From contig NZ_JACYHE010000045.1 in NCBI RefSeq assembly GCF_021696945.1, positions 1 through 47,397 of the forward strand: a stretch of DNA of 47,397 nt, in the 5' to 3' direction. The notes under the pieces are model-generated. The model was given only the letters and a program-made list of their open reading frames with translations. It did no database searches and was not told where the DNA came from. Positions 1 to 8,363 of this stretch are shown here, piece after piece. The first letter of the stretch is position 1. Each line of letters opens with the position of its first letter. The stretch is from Streptomyces sp. JJ36 (GTDB lineage: Bacteria; Actinomycetota; Actinomycetes; Streptomycetales; Streptomycetaceae). A program made the translations under genes and the position numbers.

Positions 1-14
1 TGCTCTTCCGATCT
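1..14. other. Sequencing-adapter remnant at contig edge
   Basis: The first 14 bases, TGCTCTTCCGATCT, are identical to the 3' end of the Illumina read-2 adapter. The biological sequence therefore probably starts near position 15. The match is seen directly; the adapter sequence is from general knowledge. Confidence 0.9.
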
Positions 15-15
15 G

Positions 16-342
16 TCCGCGGCCGCCGGCCGTCCGGCCGCAGAGCCCGGCGCTCCCGCGCCGGAGACCACTGCCGGCGGGCTGCCCAAGCGGCGCCGCC
101 GGTCCCCGCAGCACCAGGCGGCCGCACGACCGGCCCCCGCGCCGGACGCGCGACCCGCGGCCGCCGCGGCGGAGCAGCCCCCCGACCGCACGGCCGAGGA
201 GGCCGCGCAGCGTATGGGCGCCTTCGCCCGCGGCACCCGCACCGGCCGCGGCGCCCCCGGCGTCCCCGACGCCGGCACCCCCACCCCCGGCCGCGGCGCC
301 CCGACGGGAACGCCCCAGGAGGAAGGAAACACCCCAGGATGA
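16..342 (+). CDS. cvnA: Conservon sensor kinase CvnA, C-terminal fragment (5' truncated)
   Basis: The frame is open from the left edge to the TGA at 340-342 and gives about 108 residues. It carries the Ala/Pro-rich tail typical of conservon membrane sensor kinases, with a GLPKRRRR basic motif and a closing MGAFARGTRTGR segment before a Gly/Pro-rich end. The sensor, membrane and ATPase domains lie off the window. Its stop overlaps the next gene's ATG (ATGA), as in other cvnA-cvnB junctions. Conservon kinases sit in the membrane and are thought to signal to the CvnB/C/D proteins, resembling a eukaryotic G-protein system. The call rests on the tail motifs plus the following genes. The first codons of the frame are adapter and were excluded. 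Confidence 0.8.
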   Translation, partial: SAAAGRPAAEPGAPAPETTAGGLPKRRRRSPQHQAAARPAPAPDARPAAAAAEQPPDRTAEEAAQRMGAFARGTRTGRGAPGVPDAGTPTPGRGAPTGTPQEEGNTPG

Positions 343-752
343 TCGAGCCCATGACCAACGAGCTGGGCTGGATGCTCGATGAGGTCCTCAAGGTGCCGGA
401 GGCCCGGCACGCGATCCTGCTCTCCGCGGACGGCATGCTCCGGGCCCATTCCGCGGACATCGACCGGGACGACGCCGAGCGGCTGGCCGCCGGGCTCTCC
501 GGCGTGCAGTCCATCAGCCGCAGCACGGCCGAGTTCTGCGGGCGCGAGGACACGCCGTGGCGGCAGACCCTCATCGAGTTCGCGCACGGCTACGTCTTCC
601 TCGTCGCCGCCGGCGAGGGCGCCCATCTCGCCGTGTCCACCACCGAGAACGTGGACATGGAGGCGGTCACCTACCGCATGCACAAGCTGGTCGACCGGCT
701 CGGCAAGGAGCTGACCAGCCCGGCGCGGCAGGACACCGGCAGCCCGGCATGA
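339..752 (+). CDS. cvnB: Conservon roadblock/LC7 protein CvnB
   Basis: This 137-residue roadblock/LC7-family protein is the second conservon component and probably a regulator or scaffold for the GTPase CvnD. The N-terminal segment NELGWMLDEVLKVPEARHAI followed by LLSADGMLRAHSAD is the characteristic helix-strand start of the family. The later VFLVAAGEGAHLAVST strand fits the same fold. The chosen ATG at 339 overlaps the cvnA stop and lies about 10 bases after AGGAGGAAGG (317-326). An internal ATG at 351 is possible but further from that site. Its stop overlaps the cvnC start, so translational coupling is likely. No anomaly was seen. Confidence 0.9.
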   Translation: MIEPMTNELGWMLDEVLKVPEARHAILLSADGMLRAHSADIDRDDAERLAAGLSGVQSISRSTAEFCGREDTPWRQTLIEFAHGYVFLVAAGEGAHLAVSTTENVDMEAVTYRMHKLVDRLGKELTSPARQDTGSPA

Positions 753-1111
753 GCCCGCCCCGGCGCCGCCCCGACGGCGGGCTGGTGCGGCCGTACGTCG
801 TCACCGACGGGCGTGCCCATCCGACCCGCAACACGCTGGACCTCGTCACCCTGCTGACTGCCGGGGACGACCTGCCCCTCACCGGGCTGAGCCCGGAGAA
901 GCGGCGGCTGGTGGAGCTGTGCCGGCCCGGAGCCCTGTCGGTCGCCGAGGTGGCCGGGCATCTGGCGCTGCCGGTCAGCGTCGTCAAGGTGCTCGTCGCC
1001 GACCTGATGGACAGCGGCCACCTCGCCACCCGCGCGCCCGTCCCGTCCGCCATGCCGTCCGACGCACGCATACTCCAGGAGGTCCTCGATGGGCTCCGCT
1101 CCCTCCTCTGA
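749..1111 (+). CDS. cvnC: Conservon DUF742 protein CvnC
   Basis: This 120-residue protein of the DUF742 family is the third conservon member. Family hallmarks are the opening GGLVRPYVVTDGRAHPTRN segment and a winged-helix-like stretch, LSVAEVAGHLALPVSVVKVLVADLMDSG, which looks like a helix-turn-helix fold. The start ATG at 749 overlaps the cvnB stop by the ATGA arrangement. The 3' end overlaps cvnD by 23 bases, consistent with tight co-translation. In conservons this protein is thought to bind CvnB or the membrane kinase; no DNA-binding role is established for it. Length and motifs are normal for the family. Confidence 0.9.
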   Translation: MSPPRRRPDGGLVRPYVVTDGRAHPTRNTLDLVTLLTAGDDLPLTGLSPEKRRLVELCRPGALSVAEVAGHLALPVSVVKVLVADLMDSGHLATRAPVPSAMPSDARILQEVLDGLRSLL

Positions 1112-1721
1112 CCGTTCCCCCGGCCTCGCCGCGGACGCCTATCTCCGGCGCAGCGTGCAGAGCGCGGCGAAGCTGCTCGTCGTGGGGCACTTCGCGGTCG
1201 GGAAGACGACGCTGGTGGGTGCGCTGTCCGAGATCCGCCCCCTGCACACCGAGGAGATCATGACGCAGGCCGGTGCCCTCGTCGACGATCTCGCGGGGAC
1301 CGAGGACAAGACCACCACCACGGTGGCCATGGACTTCGGCCGGCTCACCCTCAGCGAGCGGCTGGTGCTCTATCTCTTCGGCGCGCCGGGGCAGCAGCGC
1401 TTCACCCGGCTGTGGAAGGACATGACCCGGGGCGCGCTGGGCGCGCTGGTCCTCGCGGACACCCGCCGCCTCGACCAGTCCTTCGAGGTGATGGGGGTGC
1501 TGGAGGAGCTGGGCATCCCGTACGCGGTGGCCGTCAACCAGTTCGACGGGTCACCGGAGTTCGCCCTCGAGGAGGTCCGGGAGGCGCTGGACCTGCTGCC
1601 CGAGACGCCGCTCGTACGGTGCGACGCCCGCGACCGGATCTCCTCCACCCGGGCGCTGATCGCCCTCGTCGAGTACCTCCAGACCCGCATCGGCGACCCC
1701 CGTCCCCTGGAGCACACGTGA
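1089..1721 (+). CDS. cvnD: Conservon Ras-like GTPase CvnD
   Basis: This 210-residue small GTPase is the output switch of the conservon. The P-loop GHFAVGKTT is near residues 33-41. The G3 region appears as FGAPGQQRF, where the usual DxPGQ aspartate is replaced as in other actinobacterial MglA/CvnD-like proteins. NQFD stands for the NKxD specificity motif. The ATG at 1089 lies inside cvnC and is preceded by AGGAGG (1076-1081). The stop overlaps the GTG of the downstream P450. The gene order B-C-D is exactly that of the conserved Streptomyces conservons, which are linked to development and antibiotic control. Confidence 0.92.
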   Translation: MGSAPSSDRSPGLAADAYLRRSVQSAAKLLVVGHFAVGKTTLVGALSEIRPLHTEEIMTQAGALVDDLAGTEDKTTTTVAMDFGRLTLSERLVLYLFGAPGQQRFTRLWKDMTRGALGALVLADTRRLDQSFEVMGVLEELGIPYAVAVNQFDGSPEFALEEVREALDLLPETPLVRCDARDRISSTRALIALVEYLQTRIGDPRPLEHT

Positions 1722-3289
1722 CCTCCACCCCCGCTTCCCCCGGACCCACCGAAGGCGCCACCTCCGAGAAGGCCGCCCCCGAGGGCGCCGCGCCCGGCGG
1801 TGCCGCGCCGCCGCCCGGCTGCCCGGCGCACACCGGTGCCGAGCCGATTTACGGGCCCGGATTCGCCGCCGACCCGGGCGCCGTCTACCGGCGGCTGCGC
1901 GCCACCGGGCCCACCGCTCCCGTCGAACTCGCCCCGGGCGTGCACGCCACCCTCGTCCTCGGCTACGAGGCCGCGCTGCACGTGCTGCGCACCCCGGAGA
2001 CCTTCTCCAAGGACCCGCGGCGCTGGCGGGCGCTGGCCGACGGCACGGTGCCCCCGGACTCCCCGGTCGTCCCGATGATGGGGTACCGGCCCAACGCCCT
2101 GCTCACCGACGGCGAGGAGCACCGCAGGTACCGGGAGGCCATCACCGACAGCCTCGGGCGGGTCGACCCCAACGCGCTCTCCGCCGGGGTCGCCCGCAGC
2201 GCCGACCGGCTCATCGACGGGTTCGCCTCCCGCGGCGAGGCGGACCTGCTCGGCGAGTACGCGCAGGTGCTGCCGCTGCTGGTGTTCAACCGGCTGTTCG
2301 GCTGCCCGCCCGACTACGGCGACCGGCTGGTCGAGGGCATGTCCGGCATCTTCGAGGGCGTGGACGCCGAGAAGGCCAACGACCTGCTCACCGACACCAT
2401 CACCCGGCTCATCGCGCTCAAGCGGGACCGGCCGGGCGCGGACGTGACCTCCTGGCTGATGGCCCACCCCGCCGGGCTCACCGACGAGGAACTGCTGCAC
2501 ACGCTCGTCCTGCTCATGGGCGCCGGCACCGAGCCGGAGCAGAACCTCATCGCCAACAGCCTGCGGCTGCTGCTCTCCGACGACCGCTTCGCGGGGGATC
2601 TCTCCGGTGGCAGCCTGGCGGTCGAGGACGCCCTCGACGAGGTGTTGTGGACGGACCCGCCGATGGCCAACTACGGCGTGCACTTCCCCGTCCACGACGT
2701 GCCGTACGGGGACACGGTGCTGCGTGCGGGCGTGCCCCATGTCGTCAGCTTCGCCGCCGCGAACACCGACCCGGCACTCGCCGCGGAGCAGCGGGCCGGG
2801 AACCGGGCCCATCTGGCCTGGAGCGCCGGGCCGCACACCTGCCCGGCGCAGGGCCAGGCCCGGCTGATCGCCGCGGTGGCGGTGGAACGGCTGCTGGACC
2901 GCCTGCCGGACCTGGAGCTCGCGGTGCCGGTCGGTGAACTGGAGTGGCGCCCGGGCCCGTTCCACCGGGCCCTCGCCGCGCTGCCGGTGCGTTTCCCGCC
3001 GGCCGCCACCGCGGCGGACGCCGCCGGGCCGGGCTCCGGGACGGCCGCGGCGTCGCCCGGGGAGGGCCCGGCGGTCCCTGCGGGTACGGGCGCCGGGGGC
3101 CTCCCGGAGGCCGGTGCCGCCGGGGGCGCGGACGACGCGGAGCCGCCGCTCACCCGTACCGCGCCGTCCGTACGGGCCGTGCAGGGCGCACGCCGCGCCT
3201 GGTCCGCGCTGCGTTCCTGGTGGCGCGGCGAGACGCGGGACGAGGCCGCCGGCGCGGCACCCGATCCGCTCCCCGGCGAGCGGCGGTGA
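1718..3289 (+). CDS. cvnE: Conservon-associated cytochrome P450, CYP157-like, lacking ExxR
   Basis: The protein is about 523 residues, starting at the GTG (1718) that overlaps the cvnD stop. The haem-ligand region reads AWSAGPHTCPAQG, so the cysteine is present. The K-helix ExxR motif is replaced by DEVLW, and the I-helix AGxxT reads AGTEPEQN. Loss of ExxR is a published hallmark of the CYP157 family, which is found in conservons and is usually paired with a CYP154. The substrate is unknown. The C-terminal ~100 residues after FPPAATAADAAG are a Gly/Ala/Pro-rich tail ending in a basic, Trp-containing segment, an extension beyond the P450 fold. The first ~35 residues are also low complexity. 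Confidence 0.85.
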   Translation: MTSTPASPGPTEGATSEKAAPEGAAPGGAAPPPGCPAHTGAEPIYGPGFAADPGAVYRRLRATGPTAPVELAPGVHATLVLGYEAALHVLRTPETFSKDPRRWRALADGTVPPDSPVVPMMGYRPNALLTDGEEHRRYREAITDSLGRVDPNALSAGVARSADRLIDGFASRGEADLLGEYAQVLPLLVFNRLFGCPPDYGDRLVEGMSGIFEGVDAEKANDLLTDTITRLIALKRDRPGADVTSWLMAHPAGLTDEELLHTLVLLMGAGTEPEQNLIANSLRLLLSDDRFAGDLSGGSLAVEDALDEVLWTDPPMANYGVHFPVHDVPYGDTVLRAGVPHVVSFAAANTDPALAAEQRAGNRAHLAWSAGPHTCPAQGQARLIAAVAVERLLDRLPDLELAVPVGELEWRPGPFHRALAALPVRFPPAATAADAAGPGSGTAAASPGEGPAVPAGTGAGGLPEAGAAGGADDAEPPLTRTAPSVRAVQGARRAWSALRSWWRGETRDEAAGAAPDPLPGERR

Positions 3290-3331
3290 CGCCCGGCCGC
3301 GGCAGCGCTCAGGCAGCAGCGCGGACCGGTG

Positions 3332-3350
3332 ACGCGGTGCCCGGCCGCGT
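3332..3350. terminator. Possible bidirectional terminator hairpin
   Basis: ACGCGG (3332-3337) and CCGCGT (3345-3350) form a 6-bp stem with a 7-base loop between the convergent P450 genes. A second set of CCCGGG-type repeats follows at 3356-3380. The stem is short and there is no T-tract, so this is tentative. Confidence 0.3.
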
Positions 3351-3385
3351 GGCCCCCGGGCGGCTCCCGGTGGCTCCCGGGTGGT

Positions 3386-4666
3386 TCACCCCAGGCGGGC
3401 GGGCAGGTGCCGGTGGCCGTTGGAGATGAAGGACTCCACCGGCTGCAGCTCCTCCTCCGGCACCGCCAGTTCCAGTCCGGGGAAGCGGTCGAAGAGCGCC
3501 GGCAGGGCGATACGGGCCTCCAGCCGGCCCAGCGGGGCCCCGAGGCAGTAGTGCACGCCGTGCCCGAACGCCAGGTGCTCCTTGTCCTCGCGGAGCACGT
3601 CGAACCGGTCGGCGTCCGGTCCGTACCGGGCGGGGCAGCGGCCGGCGGCGGCGTACGCGGCGAGGATCGCCTCGCCCCGGCGGATCACCGTGCCGTCCGC
3701 GCCGGCGTCCTCCGCCGTGTCCCCGTCCGCGGCGGTGTCCGCGGCGGCGTCCAGCGGGATGTCCTCCACCGCGTACCGCAGCGGCAGGCTGGCCACCGGC
3801 GCGTCCACCCGCAGCGTCTCCTCGATCACGTCGTCCCAGCCGGCGCGGCCCTCCCGCACCAGCGCGAGCTGTCCGGGACGGGTGAGCATCGCGTGGATCG
3901 CGTTGTCGATGAGGTTCACCGTGGTCTCGTGCCCGGCGCTGATCATGAGCACCAGGGTGTCGAGCAGTTCCTGCTCGCTCAGCCGGGTGTCGCCCTCGTC
4001 GTCGCGGGCGGCGATGAGCCCGCTGGTCATGTCGTCGCCCGGGGTCTTCCGCTTCGCCGTCACCAGCGCGCCGAGGACCTCGTACAGCCGGGCGTAGGTG
4101 GCGGTGACCTCCTCCGGGTCCGCGGAGGTGTGGAAGATGCTGTCCACGATGGTCCGCAGCTCCGCCCGCTGCTCCTCCGGCACCCCGAAGAGCTCGCTGA
4201 TCACCCGGATGGGCAGCGGGTAGGCGAAGCCCTCCCGCAGGTCCACCACGGCGCCGTCCCGCCCGGCCTCGGCGAGGCCGTCCAGCAGGCGGGCGGTGAT
4301 CTCCTCGATGCGCGGCCGCAGGGCCTCCGTCCGGCGCGCGGTGAACGCCTTGGCGACGAGCGTCCGCAGCCGCCGGTGCTCGGTCCCGTAGGCGGTGAAC
4401 ATGTTCCGCACCGCGACCCAGGTGTAGAGCGGCCACTCCGGGGAGATCCGGCCCTCGATCCACTCCGGCCAGTGCTGCCGCGGGTCCTTCGAGACCCGGG
4501 GATCGGTGAGCAGCCGCTTCAGCAGCTCCGGGCTGCTGACCGCCCAGGCCTCCACCCCGCCGGGCAGTTCGACCCGGGTCGCCGGCCCTCTCGCGCGGAT
4601 GCGGGCCGCCTCCCCGTGGATGTCGCGGCCGGCCGGGTCGATCACCGTGCGGGGCCGAACCCCCAT
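3386..4666 (-). CDS. Cytochrome P450, CYP154-like
   Basis: This 426-residue soluble P450 has a complete motif set: I-helix AGHETT, K-helix EETLR (ExxR intact) and haem loop FGHGVHYCLG. CYP154 genes accompany CYP157/conservon loci in Streptomyces, and resemblance plus position supports that family here. The start is the ATG at 4666 because AGGAGG lies 5 bases before it; an upstream in-frame ATG at 4774 adds only non-conserved sequence. The gene converges on the CYP157-like gene, 96 bases from its end. An unusual Ala/Asp-rich insert of roughly 20 residues (DAAADTAADGDTAEDAGADG) lies in the beta region after the K-helix. The substrate is unknown, and the redox partners are not in the window. Confidence 0.9.
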   Translation of the reverse strand: MGVRPRTVIDPAGRDIHGEAARIRARGPATRVELPGGVEAWAVSSPELLKRLLTDPRVSKDPRQHWPEWIEGRISPEWPLYTWVAVRNMFTAYGTEHRRLRTLVAKAFTARRTEALRPRIEEITARLLDGLAEAGRDGAVVDLREGFAYPLPIRVISELFGVPEEQRAELRTIVDSIFHTSADPEEVTATYARLYEVLGALVTAKRKTPGDDMTSGLIAARDDEGDTRLSEQELLDTLVLMISAGHETTVNLIDNAIHAMLTRPGQLALVREGRAGWDDVIEETLRVDAPVASLPLRYAVEDIPLDAAADTAADGDTAEDAGADGTVIRRGEAILAAYAAAGRCPARYGPDADRFDVLREDKEHLAFGHGVHYCLGAPLGRLEARIALPALFDRFPGLELAVPEEELQPVESFISNGHRHLPARLG

Positions 4667-4780
4667 CTGAGCCTCCTGAGATCCGAACTCCTGTACAGCG
4701 CCTGGCCCTTCGCACGCTAGGCCGCCCGGTGGCCGGGCACGAGAGCGCTCCGCACACGCTGCGTGCGAGGACAACTTCCC

Positions 4781-4794
4781 TACGCGTACGCGTA
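4781..4794. promoter_or_regulatory. 14-bp perfect palindrome, candidate operator
   Basis: TACGCGTACGCGTA reads identically on both strands. It lies between the divergent CYP154-like gene (start 4666) and the gene starting at 4949. A nearby GAGCGCTC core (4743-4750) is another symmetric element. An operator role is inferred from position and symmetry only. Confidence 0.45.
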
Positions 4795-4948
4795 AGTGGG
4801 AGTGGGCGTTCCGCCGTACCTTCGCGCGGGAGGGGTACTGCGTCAGCGCGCCGGCGGACGGAGCCGCCCCGGATCACGGGATGCGCGGATAGCACGTGGA
4901 CCACGAGGGAAGTACGAGAACGGCGACGGGGAAACGAGGGGAGAGCCG

Positions 4949-5548
4949 GTGAGCTCCATGACCACGAGCAGGAATCGGCACTGGGTGCAGCCGCACACGG
5001 CAGAGGTACGGACGTTACCGGCGGGGCGGTGGTGGGACGCCGTACGCATCCCCCGCCGGCTCGGCGAACGGGTCCTCGGGCAGCTCGGCGAGGACGCGGG
5101 CGCCGTGATCGACGACGGGTACGGGGACATCGTCTACCTCCTCGTCCGGCCCGGCACCGCGGACCACTGGCAGCTGGACCACGCGCGGGTCCTCGGGGAC
5201 GGCTGCCATGTGGCGATTCCGCCGCAGCAGCGCGCGCAGGGCCCCGGGCTGCACTGGCGGGTGACGCCGACCCGGGACCGCTACTGGACCTGCGCCGAAC
5301 GGCTGTACGCCGCGCTGCTGTCGGCGCTCTCCGGCCCCCCGGCGCCGGAGACCGCGGGGGCGCCGGGAGCACCGGGGACACCGGGGCGCCACGCGGCCGG
5401 GGCGCGGCCGGCCCTCGCCCGCACCTGCTGCCTCTGCGCCCGCAGCACCGAGGCGGCGATCCAGGTCCGCGCCGCGGTGTACGCCTGCCCCGACTGCATC
5501 CCCCACTGCCCGGTGGGCCCCGCCCGCGGCGACTCCCACTGGGACTAG
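4949..5548 (+). CDS. Hypothetical protein with C-terminal Cys-rich (zinc-ribbon-like) end
   Basis: The protein is 199 residues from the GTG at 4949, which is preceded by GAGGGGAG (4936-4943). ATG 4958 is the alternative start, and the open frame further upstream looks non-coding. The N-terminal domain (WWDAVRIPRRLGERVLGQLG, GAVIDDGYGDIVYLLVRPG) resembles a conserved Streptomyces family of unknown function. An Ala/Gly/Pro linker follows. The C-terminus contains TCCLCARS and ACPDCIPHC, enough cysteines for a metal-binding ribbon. No catalytic motif or membrane segment is visible. It is divergent from the CYP154-like gene, and the function is unknown. Confidence 0.75.
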   Translation: MSSMTTSRNRHWVQPHTAEVRTLPAGRWWDAVRIPRRLGERVLGQLGEDAGAVIDDGYGDIVYLLVRPGTADHWQLDHARVLGDGCHVAIPPQQRAQGPGLHWRVTPTRDRYWTCAERLYAALLSALSGPPAPETAGAPGAPGTPGRHAAGARPALARTCCLCARSTEAAIQVRAAVYACPDCIPHCPVGPARGDSHWD

Positions 5549-5792
5549 CACCGTCCGGCGGATCTGTGCGGGCCTGTTACGCCTGTCGGCAGCCAGGCGG
5601 CGGCGTACCTGGGCCGTCCGGGCGCGGGACGCCCGTGGCGCCGGGCCGCGGGAAAGCGCGCGACGCCCGGGGCGGGGGCGTGCGAGGATCGTCCGGCGGC
5701 CGGCGAGCGCCGCGTCCGCGCGGTCGTGCCGGCCTGCACGGGCCCGCCCGCACGCATGCGCCGGCGAACAGACCAACGGGGGAGGCCCACGC

Positions 5793-6389
5793 ATGCGCAA
5801 GCTCGTCTACTACATCGCCACCACGCTCGACGGCTTCCTCGCCGGCCCGGACGGCGGCGACCCGAGCGGCCCGGACGGCTTCTGGCCGGTCCCGGAGGAC
5901 TACCTCCGGCACATCGTCGCGGAATACCCGGAGACCCTGCCCGCCCCGGCGCGGGAGGCGCTCTCCGTCACCGCCGGGGGGACGCGCTTCGACACCGTCC
6001 TGGAGGGGCGCCGCACCTACGAGATCGGTCTCCGGGCCGGGCTCACCGACGCCTACCCGCACCTGCGCCACCTGGTGTTCTCCCGGACCCTGACGGAGAG
6101 CCCGGACCCGGCCGTGGAACTGGTCGCGGACGACCCGGTGGAGACCGTGCGGAAGCTCAAGCAGGAGGACGGCCGGGACCTCTGGCTGATCGGGGGCGGC
6201 GAGCTGGCGGGCGCCCTGCTGCCGGAGATCGACCGGCTCGTCCTCAAGGTGGGGCCGCTGACCCTCGGCACCGGCATCCCCCTCTTCGGCGGCGGCGCGG
6301 CCTTCGAGCCGCGCCGGTGGGAGCTCACCGAGCACCTCGTGCTCCGGAGCGGCGCCGCCTTCCTCACCTACGACCGCGCGGCGGAGTGA
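5793..6389 (+). CDS. Dihydrofolate reductase / RibD C-terminal family protein
   Basis: The protein is 198 residues and begins MRKLVYYIATTLDGFLAGPDG, the characteristic first strand and 'S/TLDG' motif of the RibD C-terminal/DHFR-like fold. Later come TRFDTVLEGRRTYEIG, the GGGELAGALLPEIDRLVLKVGP nucleotide-binding region and GTGIPLFGG, all in the family order. Members are NAD(P)H-dependent reductases, usually of unknown substrate, and are not the essential folate DHFR. The ATG at 5793 has GGGGGAGG (5779-5786) just upstream. It appears to be a single-gene unit. The 244 bases before it hold only G+C-rich short repeats. Confidence 0.88.
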   Translation: MRKLVYYIATTLDGFLAGPDGGDPSGPDGFWPVPEDYLRHIVAEYPETLPAPAREALSVTAGGTRFDTVLEGRRTYEIGLRAGLTDAYPHLRHLVFSRTLTESPDPAVELVADDPVETVRKLKQEDGRDLWLIGGGELAGALLPEIDRLVLKVGPLTLGTGIPLFGGGAAFEPRRWELTEHLVLRSGAAFLTYDRAAE

Positions 6390-6631
6390 GGGCGGCGCGG
6401 CCGGGGAGCGCCGCGGGGCCCGGCTCCACCTGAGCGGCCGTCGCCGGACGCGCGCTGGGGCGCCGTCCCCCGTGGAGAGCGGGGCCGTCCGTGGCGCGGT
6501 CCGTGGGGCGGGGCCCGTCCGTGGCGCTGGACAGCGGGCCGGATTCCGTAAAGCGGCCCGCCGCCCCTCTACCCTGCGGTAACTTCACGTCGGGGCGTGC
6601 ACACCGTCCGTACGAGAAGGGACCGCAGCCC

Positions 6632-8335
6632 ATGGCCATGGCGGCAGACGGCACGTACGACCCCGCCGAGCGCCCCCGGCGCTCCTGGTGGGGCTGGGGG
6701 CACGCGGACCGCGCGCTGCCCGACGCGGAGTGCGTGGCGCTCGCCGCGCAGCTCCCCGGTTTCACGGAGCGGACGGACGCCCCCGAGCGCCCGCTTCCCG
6801 TGCCCGAACCGGCCCGGCTGGACCTCTCACCGCCCCGCCTGGCGCCCCCCGGCGCCCTCGCCCACCGGGTCTCCACGGCGCCGTACGACCGCGCCGCGCA
6901 CACCTACGGCAAGGCGTACCGCGACGTCGTACGCGCCCTGCACGGCGAACTCGCAGCCGCACCCGACCTCGTGGCCTACCCGCAGACCGAGTCCGAGGTG
7001 GCCGACCTGCTCGACTGGGCCGGTACCCACGACGTCGCCGTGATCCCCTACGGCGGCGGGAGCTCGGTCACCGGCGGCGTCGAGTACCGCGCCGACGACC
7101 ACGCCGCGGTGCTCTCCCTCGACCTCACCGCCCTCGACCGGGTGCTGGAGATCGACCGGACCAGCCGGGCGGCCCGCGTCCAGGGCGGCGTGCTCGGCCC
7201 GGACCTGGAGGACCAGTTGCGCCCCCACGGGCTGACCCTGCGTCATTTCCCGCAGAGCTTCGAGTTCTCCACCCTCGGCGGCTGGCTGGCCACCCGCGCC
7301 GGCGGCCACTACGCCACCCTCTGGACGCACATCGACGACCTGACGGAGTCGCTGCGGGTGGTCACCCCCGCCGGGGTCAACGAGTCCTGGCGGCTGCCCG
7401 CCTCGGGCGCCGGCCCCTCCCCGGACCGGCTCTTCCTCGGCTCCGAGGGCACCCTCGGGGTCATCACCGAGGCCTGGATGCGGCTCCAGGACCGCCCCCG
7501 GCACAAGGCGTCCGCGGCGCTCGGCTTCGCCGGGCCCGGCGGCTTCGAGGCCGGGCTGGAGGCCGTACGGGCCATCGCGCAGTCCGGGCTGCACCCGGCG
7601 AACTGCCGGCTGCTCGACCCCGGGGAGGCGGCCCTCGCCGGGGCGTCCGCACCGGGCCGGGACGACGAGAGCGTGCTGGTGCTCGGCGCCGAATCCGCCC
7701 ACCACCCGGTCGAGGGGCGGCTCGCCGAACTCGTCGCCGTCGCCCGGGACCACGGCGGCACGCCGCGCACCCGGCACGCCCCGGCACCGGGCGGAGAGGG
7801 CGGGACCGCCGGGGACGCCGGGGAGGAAGGGGGGCCCGGGGACGGCGCGGTGGACGCGTGGCGGCGGGCCTTCCTGCGGATGCCCTACCTCCGCGACGCG
7901 CTGGCCCGGATGAGCGTGCTCACCGAGACCTTCGAGACCGCCTGCACCTGGGACCGCGCCGCCGCGCTGCACGCCGCCGTACGGGAGGAGGTGGGCGCCG
8001 CCGTACGCCGCGTCACCGGGGCGCCCGCCACGCTGAACTGCCGCGTCACGCACGTCTATCCGGACGGCCCCGCGCTCTACTTCACCGTGCTCGCCCCCGG
8101 CCGGCCCGGCCGGGAGGCCGCCATGTGGGACGAGGTCAAGGCAGCCGCCCTGGAGACCCTGCTCCGGCACCGGGCCACCGTCACGCACCACCACGCGGTC
8201 GGCCGGGACCACCGCCCGGCCTACGACCGGCAGCGCCCGGAGCCCTTCGCGCTGGCGCTGCGCGCCGCGAAGACAGCGCTCGACCCGCACGGCATCCTCA
8301 ACCCGGGAGTGCTCCTCGACCCGGCACGCGGCTGA
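6632..8335 (+). CDS. FAD-binding oxidase, alkyldihydroxyacetonephosphate synthase-like
   Basis: This 567-residue flavoprotein belongs to the FAD_binding_4 (VAO/PCMH) superfamily. The pyrophosphate-binding segment is VIPYGGGSSVTGGVEYR, followed by the FAD-contact region TLGGWLATRAGGHYATLWTHIDD and SEGTLGVITEAWMRL. The C-terminal HHHAVGRDHRPAYDR and DPHGILNPGVL match the AGPS/glycolate-oxidase-like subfamily. The N-terminal SWWGWGHADRALP is also typical of AGPS-like proteins. Streptomyces does not generally make ether lipids through plasmalogen routes, so the real substrate is uncertain. ATG 6632 follows GAAGGGA by about 10 bases; the ATG at 6638 is also possible. An Ala/Gly/Glu-rich insert near residues 385-410 looks like a loop expansion. 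Confidence 0.9.
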   Translation: MAMAADGTYDPAERPRRSWWGWGHADRALPDAECVALAAQLPGFTERTDAPERPLPVPEPARLDLSPPRLAPPGALAHRVSTAPYDRAAHTYGKAYRDVVRALHGELAAAPDLVAYPQTESEVADLLDWAGTHDVAVIPYGGGSSVTGGVEYRADDHAAVLSLDLTALDRVLEIDRTSRAARVQGGVLGPDLEDQLRPHGLTLRHFPQSFEFSTLGGWLATRAGGHYATLWTHIDDLTESLRVVTPAGVNESWRLPASGAGPSPDRLFLGSEGTLGVITEAWMRLQDRPRHKASAALGFAGPGGFEAGLEAVRAIAQSGLHPANCRLLDPGEAALAGASAPGRDDESVLVLGAESAHHPVEGRLAELVAVARDHGGTPRTRHAPAPGGEGGTAGDAGEEGGPGDGAVDAWRRAFLRMPYLRDALARMSVLTETFETACTWDRAAALHAAVREEVGAAVRRVTGAPATLNCRVTHVYPDGPALYFTVLAPGRPGREAAMWDEVKAAALETLLRHRATVTHHHAVGRDHRPAYDRQRPEPFALALRAAKTALDPHGILNPGVLLDPARG

Positions 8336-8341
8336 ACCGGC

Positions 8342-8363
8342 CCCGGGGCCCATCGGCCCCGGG
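8342..8363. terminator. Bidirectional terminator hairpin
   Basis: CCCGGGGCC (8342-8350) pairs perfectly with GGCCCCGGG (8355-8363) across a 4-base loop. It lies 7 bases past the oxidase stop and before the convergent gene's stop at 8457. There is no T-tract, which is usual for Streptomyces. Confidence 0.6.

Noticed and set aside
3309..5381. Long minus-strand frame over the CYP154-like gene
   Set aside because: It is an out-of-frame shadow with Arg/Pro/Gly-rich composition. The P450 frame has all conserved motifs and a ribosome site.
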